A DNA stretch of 36,510 bases from Chara braunii. Its lineage: Eukaryota; Streptophyta; Charophyceae; Charales; Characeae. The stretch spans positions 964,064 to 1,000,573 of the forward strand of contig BFEA01000529.1 of the NCBI GenBank assembly GCA_003427395.1, in the 5' to 3' direction. Within the stretch, counting starts at the first letter, position 1. Every line of letters starts with the position of its first letter. Shown here one piece after another: positions 29,613 to 36,510 of this stretch. A model generated the notes under the pieces. That model made no database searches and was not told where the DNA came from. It worked only from the letters and a program-made list of their open reading frames with translations. Made by a program: the position numbers and the translations under genes.

Positions 29613-29621
29613 ACATCATTA

Positions 29622-29651
29622 ACATCATCATCATCATCATCATCATCATCC
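29622..29651. repeat. (CAT)n microsatellite and following CT-rich tract
   Basis: Ten CAT units followed to about 29700 by CTCTCTTCTTCTCTCT-type pyrimidines, in front of module N copy 2. Confidence 0.95.
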
Positions 29652-29734
29652 TCTTTTCTCCTCTCTCTCTTCTTCTCTCTCTCCTTCTCATTCTTTCTCA
29701 CACACGAGCGCACACCCCGTCACATACCGTATAG

Positions 29735-30103
29735 GTGCAGACCAGAACAAAATCAACCTCTCATACAAAGCACAGGATAGCGTAGCGGAAGTCTTAGATA
29801 CCAATGATCCGACAATCAGTATGGCATACAGCCCCAACATCATCATCGTCCCATGGTGTGAAGGGGCCTGGCGCTATATACAGGCAGGAGGCGCCAGGTC
29901 AGCCATATACAGACGAAGAGAAGGGGATCAGACGAAAAAGAGGAAGGGAATCAGACGAAGACGATGGGATCAGACGAAGAAGAGGGGAAAAGGTGGGAAT
30001 ATCGTCAACACTAAGTTTCGTTACAAGCCCCAAATAGTCCCTCGTCAAATGTCTGAATCCCAATGTCGAGCCTGACTCCAACGTCGTCAAGTTCCAAAGC
30101 CAC

Positions 30104-30105
<2 letters not shown>
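29735..30105 (+). repeat. module N, copy 2
   Basis: Matches 19950-20270 (see copy 1). It contains a local triplication of GGGATCAGACGAAGAAGA-type units near 29921-29985 and a GCGCTATATACAGGCAGGAGGCGCC block. Ends in a long CT run. Confidence 0.75.

Positions 30106-30166
<61 letters not shown>
30106..30166. repeat. (CT)n microsatellite
   Basis: About 30 CT units. Pyrimidine-rich DNA continues to about 30720 and generates Ser/Leu/Pro-rich frames that I do not regard as genes. Confidence 0.98.
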
Positions 30167-30169
<3 letters not shown>

Positions 30170-30726
30170 TTCTCTTTCCTCACCCTTTTCCTCTCACAAC
30201 TGCGTACGATCTTTCCTCTCTGCTTCTTCTTCCTCCCTTCCTTCTACTTCATCTCATTCTTCTTCTCTCCTTGCGCGCTGCTACCTTGTCGTCGCCTTCC
30301 CGCGCTGGTTCTTTCCCTCGCTATGCCACACACCCGCATCCCCCGCATTGCACTCTTACTCGCCCGCCTTTCCCGTCTCTTGTTCTTCATCCTCCGTCCT
30401 GCGCGCCTTCTCCCTCTACTCCCCATCTTCGTTTCTCCTCCTCGCTGCCCTCCTGCTCTCGTTTCTCCATATTCCCTCCTGTGCGTCTTCCTGTTCTCTT
30501 TCTCCCTTCTTCTGCACCATACCTGGCCATGATGTCGGCCAGGTTCCATTTAATCGGGCAAGTCGATCCCCCTTGCCCCGGTCTCTCTTTCCCTCCACCC
30601 TCTGTATGGGTGCGTTCACCTACTCACTCTATGTCCCTTCTTCACACACCTACACCCCCGGTTTCCCCCCCTTGGTTCCTCGAATGTACTTAGTCGTATT
30701 TATGACTAAGGTCAAGATACTAACAT

Positions 30727-30850
30727 ACATAATGATGATAATAACAATAATAATAATAATAATAATAATGAAATATAATAATAAAATATAATAATAATAA
30801 TAATAATAATAGTAATCTAAATAATCATAATAATCATAATAATAATAAAG
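30727..30850. repeat. imperfect (AAT)n tract
   Basis: Mixed AAT, AATC and AAATAT units, again directly before a module M copy. Confidence 0.9.
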
Positions 30851-31200
30851 AGTACGAGTGTGTACGATAAACAAAAAATCAATTTGCGAAATCACACAAA
30901 TGTCCAGGTAGTCTTGTCCAAGCAGAGAGTACAAATGCACTGAGAAAACCATCCATAAAGTGCAATACAATGAAGTATTGAGCCAATGTCCAAGCCCGTA
31001 GGCCACACCACCACAGTATCTAGAGTCACTCGCTCTGTTTGCACACAACGCCCAGCCTACTCTGCCATACTATCCTATACTTCAGCTGGCTCACACAACA
31101 GGATCACTTCGGCTCACGAAGACCAATGTATATGACTGTCCACATCATCGACGACCTCTCTTCATGTACCAGGTACGTAACTCGTCATCCCCATTCAAAC
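30851..31200 (+). repeat. module M, copy 6, ending at GTACGT
   Basis: Holds CAATGTCCAAGCCCGTAGGCC, AACGCCCAGCCTACTCT, ACGAAGACCAATGTA and ends TGTACCAGGTACGTAACTCG. Module N 3'-end sequence (31220-31315) follows. Confidence 0.6.
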
Positions 31201-31204
31201 CTTG

Positions 31205-31330
31205 ATTATCCCCACTCTCTCCCTTTCTCTCCCGTAGTCCGCAGATACTGAGAAGTCAGATCGGGAGAGGGTGAATAAGAGATGGAGGACTTAGAAGAGG
31301 AAGAAGAAGAACTCTCTCTCTCTTTTCCTA
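31205..31330 (+). repeat. module N 3' part, copy 3
   Basis: CCCTTTCTCTCCCGTAG, CCGCAGATACTGAGAAGTCAG, AGATGGAGGACTTA and GGAAGAAGAAGAACTCTCTCT match 20272-20385. Pyrimidine tract plus CAG resembles a splice acceptor facing the upstream GTACGT. Confidence 0.7.
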
Positions 31331-31344
31331 CACACACACACGTA

Positions 31345-31446
31345 CGTAGTACAAATGTGGTAGTGTATATTCCCACGTTGCAGGGATATATTCATTCGAT
31401 TTCTACGTGTTTATTTATTTACTTATTTATTTATTTATTTATCTGT

Positions 31447-31477
<31 letters not shown>

Positions 31478-31648
31478 TTTGCTCATCCTATCGATGGAAA
31501 CATCGGGATCGGTTGCGGGGAAACGAGACTTACTCGTTCTTTCTCTCGCTCCCCATCGCTCTCACCGTCGTCGTCGAGCCGTCGTCGAGCCGTCGTCGTC
31601 GCCACACCGTTACCTCGTCGTCGTCCGACCGTGCGGTCAGGTACGTAG
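31345..31648 (+). repeat. module P, copy 2, with (TTTA)n inside
   Basis: Corresponds to 21385-21755. A TTTA tetranucleotide run at about 31410-31480 interrupts it. Then come CGTCGTCGTCGAGCC repeats and a donor-like GTCAGGTACGTAG at 31635-31647. Pyrimidine-rich DNA follows. Confidence 0.55.
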
Positions 31649-32062
31649 TCTTTCCTTCTCCCTCTCTCCTTCTTCTTCCTCCCCTTCTACTCCTTCTCTC
31701 CTTCCTTTCCTCTCTCTCTCGTGCTTCTCTCTCTAGCTCGCACGCACGCCCCTCCTTCGCGCTTGCTCTCGCTCGCACGTTCGCTCGTTCTTCGTCCTTC
31801 GCGCTCGTTTTCTCTCACACGTTTGCTTGTCCTTCGAGCTCGCTCTGCTTGCCTTACTCACACGCTTGCACGTTCGCACCCGTCCCCCTTATATCTACTT
31901 TGCGGTGTTCTCCCCTACGCCCGAGATCTCGAGGAACCGAGACTCCAACGAGGCGCCCAATCTACGGACCTCACCTCTCTACACTCGTGGGTAGCCAATG
32001 AATCTGCCCTTCGTCAGGGGTAGATTCGTACGAGCCCTTACCAAAAACGGAGCACGGTCATT
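31649..32062. other. pyrimidine-rich and GC-rich spacer, no gene
   Basis: CTTCTTCC and GCTCGCTCG-like cryptic repeats, then a block (31890-32040) resembling 22070-22210. No protein motif in any frame. Confidence 0.45.
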
Positions 32063-32086
32063 AAAAAAAAAAAAAAAAAAAAAAAA
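32063..32086. repeat. poly(A) run, 24 nt
   Basis: Twenty-four A after TT. It may be the tail of a retroposed segment ending here, as a similar A-rich stretch precedes the tRNA-like head in the first copy. Confidence 0.9.
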
Positions 32087-32119
32087 GATAAAGAATCTAA
32101 CTACTAACTTTCCGAGCAG

Positions 32120-32218
32120 ACCAAGTGTCAGGCTCCTGTCAAGTGCGGCGGGTGGCCTAAACAACTAACTGACAACAACTACTCCTAAGTCTAAAGTCGC
32201 AGGTTCGAGCCCCGCCCA
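32120..32218 (+). repeat. tRNA-derived SINE-like head (plus), second copy
   Basis: CCAAGTGT, then A-box-like GTGGCCTAAACAAC near 32152 and B box GGTTCGAGCCC at 32202-32212 in GCAGGTTCGAGCCCCGC, whose T stem pairs at 4 of 5 positions. GTGGCCTAA and the T arm recall tRNA-Arg, by general knowledge. An A-run and AGCTAGCC follow at 32271. Confidence 0.65.
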
Positions 32219-32290
32219 TCAGAGGGCGGGTGAACAAAACATCAGGTGGCCACAGTGCCGATTTTTGGGTAAAAAAAAAAAGCTAGCCTG

Positions 32291-32360
32291 TGGTCCGACA
32301 GACTCGATCCATGCATCTCCGGTATGTCAATCCGCACTCGTACCTACAAGGTTAGCTCCT
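32291..32360 (-). repeat. tRNA-derived SINE-like head (minus)
   Basis: The minus strand reads AGGAGCTAACCTTGTAGGT, then GATTGACATACCGGAGATGC and GGATCGAGTCTGTC. It lines up well with the minus-strand head at 33061-33130 (AGGAGCTAGCTCAGTAGGT, GACTGTCAAGCTGGAGGC, GGATCGAATCTGCC). Confidence 0.65.
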
Positions 32361-32730
32361 AGTACTTTTATACTAGGAGATTTCCCAGTATAAGTGTACT
32401 GCGAGCCTCTTCTCCTTTAGCTGATGCACGGCCTACAGTTTCTCCTGGGAGTAGACCCAGATTTCCACCACTGTCGTAGCCTACTACGACAGTCTGGCTA
32501 TCTCACCAGTTGCCCAGGCCGCATGGCCGGGGCCTGTAGTAATTTCACCCTACGTCCTAATCTGCGGCAAGTAGTTATACCGCCCCGTTTCCTTGATACT
32601 TTCGACGTCTACTGATTTAAGCCGAACCAAACGTACCTTCTTAGCCGTCGATAAACTAACGAAAGACGTTGTCGCCTTCCGCGCGACCCTTTCTGCTAGA
32701 CTAACCTTCTGACCTTCGTGATCGAAGGTC
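32356..32730. repeat. three perfect short hairpins
   Basis: CTCCTAGTA/TACTAGGAG with a 6-nt loop (32356-32379), CTGTCGTAG/CTACGACAG with a 4-nt loop (32471-32492) and GACCTTCG/CGAAGGTC with a 4-nt loop (32711-32730). No T-run follows any of them, so they do not look like simple terminators. Confidence 0.85.
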
Positions 32731-33060
32731 TTAATTTACTAAACCTTTCTCAGACTTTGTGCGGGTCAAAGTGACACGCGTCGGTCATTCAAATTTTAAC
32801 CCCCAAATCTTTATCGTCTCTGTGTTTGTCACGACGAGGCAGGCGAGCATCCGAAAAGGTTTAACCATCGATGCTAGTTTGTTTCGTGCCGCGTTTTCAG
32901 CGCTTGCGCTTGCAAAACCTTATTGGTCATAGTAGCCGAGAGTCTTGCCTCATTTTCCGTTTTTAGCGATTTCCCGTCTGTCTGTCGATACCGACGTTGT
33001 GTCGACTACAAGATCATGAGCGGATACCCTTGTAAGGGTGTCATCTCCGACATCGGGGTT

Positions 33061-33130
33061 AGGGCAGATTCGATCCCTGTGCCTCCAGCTTGACAGTCTG
33101 CCCCGAAACCTACTGAGCTAGCTCCTACTT
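33061..33130 (-). repeat. tRNA-Asp-like SINE head (minus)
   Basis: The minus strand has A box TAGCTCAGTAGG, an anticodon-loop-like CTGTCAA (GTC would be Asp), GGAGGCACAGG and B box GGATCGAATCT. The anticodon stem pairs at only about three positions and the acceptor ends do not pair, so a functional tRNA is unlikely. Confidence 0.65.
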
Positions 33131-35161
33131 CGAGTTGAAGAAGAGCAGTTCTTGCATATGTATAGACGCGTGACTTAGCCCGACCAGTGGCCCAAGCCTA
33201 ATTCTAGGTCTGTGTGTGTGCCCACTTACCGGCCTGCATCCCTTTCTGAGTGCTTCTCGGCTTGAGTGTGTGGGTGACCCTCCTGGGTACTTAGTTGACC
33301 GGAAGGGCCGAAGGGCCGGTACTTAGCTGTGGCCGTGTCATTGAAGGTTGCGGCGGGAAAAACACTCAAGTGGCGGGTAGGTCGGCACCACACCAAGTAA
33401 GAGCGGACATGCCGGTACTCGAGGCCGAGTAGAAGAAGACGAAAATTGGCACTTTCAGCCTCCTCGCACCGATAGATAGGCGGATACAAGTTCAAGTAGG
33501 TTGAGTTTAGACCTTGTGCAGACGATATCAGAGTTTGCAATAGTGTCTCCCTCGGTAAAGGGACGAAGGTACCAGTTTGCTTGAATGGCCACTAGGTCAG
33601 GAAGTCACCGTCCGAGCGGCAAGTGCTTCTCTTCACATGGGAGGCCCAGCGAGAGCCTCAACCTCACTCTCGACATATGAGTAAGGATAGAGGTGCCGCT
33701 CGAGCAAGCGTCAGTAATCCGGGGGTTATTACAAGATGATCACACACTAATAATCGTTGCGGCCGTATAATAATTTATCATGCCTGACGTACCGACAATT
33801 AAGTCTCAGTGCGTGTCATAAATCTTACCGACACAATATTAACCCAACTGACCCCTCAACCTCTTCTGTCGAGGGGTCTTACTACTGATCCTAACCATCA
33901 CAGCGCGTGTCATAATAAAACGCGCTCATACGCTCAAAATTTTCTCACCGATTCGTCCCGGCCTCATTGACTGAGGAATTCGTTTTGAGTGTCATGCTCA
34001 AGCGTGCACACCCTTTCCATTCTAGACTGGCTCCGTCATAGTAGACGTCGTCCCTGTATCAAATGCAAAAGCATGGTCCGATAGTATCCCAGACCCCATT
34101 AAGCGACGTCCCCGTCGCCTGGAGAAATATATGCAAACAAAAGATGTTTTCCGACAAGCAAATTGTCAAATCCAAATCCTGGAATGAAATGTGGTTCAGG
34201 ATTGACGTCGTCACCTCACTTTTCATTATTACTCCCGGGATTTTAACCCGGGTTTCCCACATAAAATAAATTCAATGACCTTAAGTGGAGATAATTGATC
34301 CGTACTACAGTACATGAAATAGTTACGTATGACAACGCTCCTTTCCTTCCCCACACCCTTAGTCTTTGGCCCACGTATTCGTTGATTGTCTTTCAGGGTC
34401 GGTGTCCACGTGCGAACTCAACCCGTCAAACGCGGGTCCTAACCGAGACATTGGGTGTTCAACTCTTGATAACACAATCCAAAGTTGTTTGTCGTCCTGC
34501 CCGAAGCCTAATACAAGAGGACAACGGTCTCCATCATGACCCACCACAGTCCTGCTGATCAGGCCGGAGTTGCGGCCCACCGCGTTGTTGCTTATCGGTG
34601 GTTACCCTCGTTGATTGTGCAACGATGAGATATTCATCCTATCTTTTCAAAAATTCATAGATTTCAAGACCAATCTCGACCCCTTCGACATCCACCTGAA
34701 TAGATCCTTTCATTGGGGTGACCACCCCTCTAGTTACTCTTGGAGGCCATAGTCGAAAGGTCCGCTGCCTGGTTACTCTAGGTTAGCAGCCCACGCTGGG
34801 AGTTACGTCCCAACGATGTCAATTTTCCACCATAGGCTTGGTAATTTATGCCCTCAGGTTAACCCTTGAAATGTATGAACGATGCTTCTTTTTAAAAGAT
34901 AAACAAAGTAGATAAGATTTAAAAAAAAACGATTGAGCTATCGTCAGATTGCCATTCAGGATTGAGTCCTCCAAGTTTTTGATCATAGCTCGGTGAGGCA
35001 CGCACGTGATTTTGTATATAAAACCAATATTTGAAATGAAATTAATGGTTGTTGACTCTTTGCTTGTCTGAAACCACCAAAACAAACATCCCATTCAAAA
35101 AATTGATTGCAAAACGTTTTAACTCATTGAAAAGAGTTTGTCCATGTCGTAGCATGGTTTC
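33131..35161. other. no gene recognised; scattered hairpins
   Basis: Unique-looking DNA. Short perfect stems include GACCCCTC/GAGGGGTC (33850-33880), GCGACG/CGTCGC (34102-34117) and CCCGGG/CCCGGG (34235-34253). Minus frames at 33226-33540 and 34359-34580 have no motif that I recognise. Confidence 0.45.
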
Positions 35162-36090
35162 TCAAACATGTACATATAATCAATCCTTCCAACATCTTAG
35201 TCATATAACCTTTTACTAACTTTCATCCAAGGTACTGATCCCACCCGTTCCTCTACCACCATCTTTAGGCCTCAGATGAGTCCAATAGTGATAGACAAAG
35301 GGAGATACTAACGCACAAAAGACTCAAACCATAGACAAGGATTCACTCACAATGTGAAAAGTGTTTATGGTCACCGGCTCATCCCCTTTGGATACATATA
35401 TAAATACAAAGTAGGCTACAATGAGTCAGACTTGCGACTCATCTCTCTCATCCTTATATTTATCCTCAAATGTCTATGCGTTTTCTTATACTATCGTCTA
35501 TTCTAAACCTTTATCCTATCAAAACTCAAGAAAAAGAAACTTGTCCTATTTTCAGACTGCACTCTACTTATCCATGTTCTCTCTTACCCGACAAAACACC
35601 TCAATTTATCTAGAAGTTCATACATTTACTTGTTTTCTACTCGTTTTTAGTCTAAGAGAGTGATGGTCAGCCCCAATATCATATCGAGCTTCACTATGCC
35701 ACCCTCGGATTACTGTCCAGTGATGGCCACAATTGTTCTTGTAAGTGAAACTTAGTCATTCTCAACTCAATGTACCTTGCTAGTACCTTGCAATCATCCC
35801 TGAACTGCCCTTATTATCAAATGACCTTGCAATTTTCTGTCACTAATACAGATTTTTTGTCTCTGTCCGCCATTCGTACTCTCGTCGCAAGGCTTCCTGT
35901 CTTGTCCCTCCAGGTATGTTTGGGTCAATGGGGTTTCTAAACCTGTCATAAACACTTCCTTCAATGTTGGTGTTTATTAGACCATTTGCTTCATCAGTCT
36001 TCCTGATATGGGAAAACCTCATTATTGCCCCTCTTGGGCACAATGTCTACAGACCGCACTCTTCAAACTCACTCTTCCTTTCCCAAGTCC
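35162..36090 (-). repeat. 930-bp dispersed direct repeat, copy 2 (element A 3' part)
   Basis: Second copy of 1083-2010, same orientation. The minus frame 35843-36043 has the gag tail (NPIDPNIPGGTRQEALRRE). The zinc knuckle CRHCAQEG is broken by a one-base deletion near 36025. Upstream of 36090 the two copies diverge. Confidence 0.9.
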
Positions 36091-36235
36091 TTGACCACTT
36101 TTTTGACTACTTTCGATCCTGATGGCGTTCCAGTTTCTATTATCATCTCCCTTATTGCCTTTGCTATCACTTCCTCTACCATTTCTTCCGAGGCCCCTAT
36201 TACCATGACCAGCGTTGTCACGCGGGGATCCCCGG
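36022..36235 (-). pseudogene. gag: gag nucleocapsid region, second element A copy
   Basis: A basic Gly/Asn/Arg-rich stretch (GHGNRGLGRNGRGSDSKGNK) precedes a KSGQGLGKGRVSLK segment and the knuckle CRHCAQEG. This is the expected order for a nucleocapsid. Coding is lost at 36235 in C-rich DNA at the window end. Confidence 0.65.
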
Positions 36236-36427
36236 GGCCCAAGCCGGGGTAGGGGTTTCAACCCCGGAACCCCGCCGCGGGGCTACCTGAACCCCGCCCC
36301 CGCAGAAGGAACCCCGGCCCTGCCCCAACCCCGCAACCCCGCACCCCCGCCCCCGCACCCCGCAACCCCGCACCCAACACCCCCGCACCCCCGCCCCCGG
36401 CACCTCCAACCCCGGCCCGAGCCCCGC

Positions 36428-36428
<1 letters not shown>
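36220..36428. repeat. C-rich degenerate CCCCGCA-type repeat
   Basis: Runs of CCCCG, CCCCGCAA and CCCCCGCA with G-runs on the minus strand suited to G-quadruplexes, and i-motif potential on the plus strand. A GGGGATCCCCGGGGCCC block lies at 36224-36240. Confidence 0.8.

Positions 36429-36510
<82 letters not shown>
36429..36510. repeat. poly(C), 82 nt to the window end
   Basis: Uninterrupted C to the last base. This could be a real homopolymer but is more probably an assembly or sequencing artefact at the end of a contig. Confidence 0.9.

Noticed and set aside
30063-30791. 242-residue Ser-rich protein
   Set aside because: It is a translation of a CT microsatellite and a pyrimidine tract and runs into an AAT repeat.
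33061-33130. Functional tRNA-Asp gene
   Set aside because: A box and anticodon loop fit, but the anticodon stem is mostly unpaired, the acceptor stem does not form and the B box has two mismatches.
36224-36240. Cloning-vector polylinker contamination
   Set aside because: GGGGATCCCCGGG looks like BamHI-SmaI linker DNA, but neighbouring sites do not follow and the surrounding DNA is C/G-repeat.
36220-36510. Chromosome-end telomere
   Set aside because: At a right-hand end the plus strand should be G-rich toward the terminus; here it is C-rich, and the repeat is irregular and finishes as pure C.

Overview
This is nuclear-type DNA from a eukaryote that I cannot name. It has no bacterial operons, Shine-Dalgarno sites or dense gene packing. 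It is full of microsatellites, minisatellites, tRNA-derived SINE-like heads and decayed Ty3/gypsy-type retroelements. The reverse transcriptase style (a PMGWTN-like motif after a DxxSGYDxxxLD motif) fits elements I associate loosely with algae, early plants and fungi; that placement is a weak inference. Single N calls and a 112-N gap inside a satellite point to a draft assembly. No intact cellular gene is convincing anywhere.

Layout. Positions 1-1080: a short tandem duplication and a 312-bp segment with perfect 11-bp TG...CA inverted ends (LTR-like). 1083-3586 (minus): element A, a decayed retroelement with a pre-gag ORF, a gag remnant and a common 3' tail. The tail (about 930 bp) recurs at 35162-36090. 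4390-12870 (minus): element B, about 8.5 kb of same-strand decayed coding sequence. Going 5' to 3' it holds two leader ORFs, four tandem diverged copies of one unrecognised domain of roughly 130 residues, a pre-gag ORF related to that of element A, gag with a zinc knuckle, a retropepsin and a truncated reverse transcriptase. RNase H and integrase are not present here. 13909-14184: one further minus-strand coding-like ORF. 14186-16560: a 45-bp minisatellite that decays into a GC-rich cryptic repeat. 17380-18075: a satellite of alternating hairpins. 18463-22440 and 28340-32400: two regions sharing modules bounded by AAT, CT and CA microsatellites and by splice-donor-like GTACGT sequences, each ending in opposed tRNA-like heads. 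23940-25740: a spaced hairpin repeat and a roughly 72-bp satellite. 26539-26806: a hAT-like MITE. 32340-34260: a cluster of short perfect hairpins. 36220-36510: C-rich DNA ending in 82 consecutive C.

How the parts relate. Elements A and B share the order pre-gag ORF then gag, which suggests a retroelement lineage with an extra gene before gag. B adds a tandemly amplified domain family further upstream. Both carry stops and frameshifts, so both look inactive. A canonical U UUU UUA slippery heptamer followed by a 6-nt spacer and a 7-bp stem sits exactly where the frame changes into the reverse transcriptase, so one of the frame changes may be programmed rather than decay.
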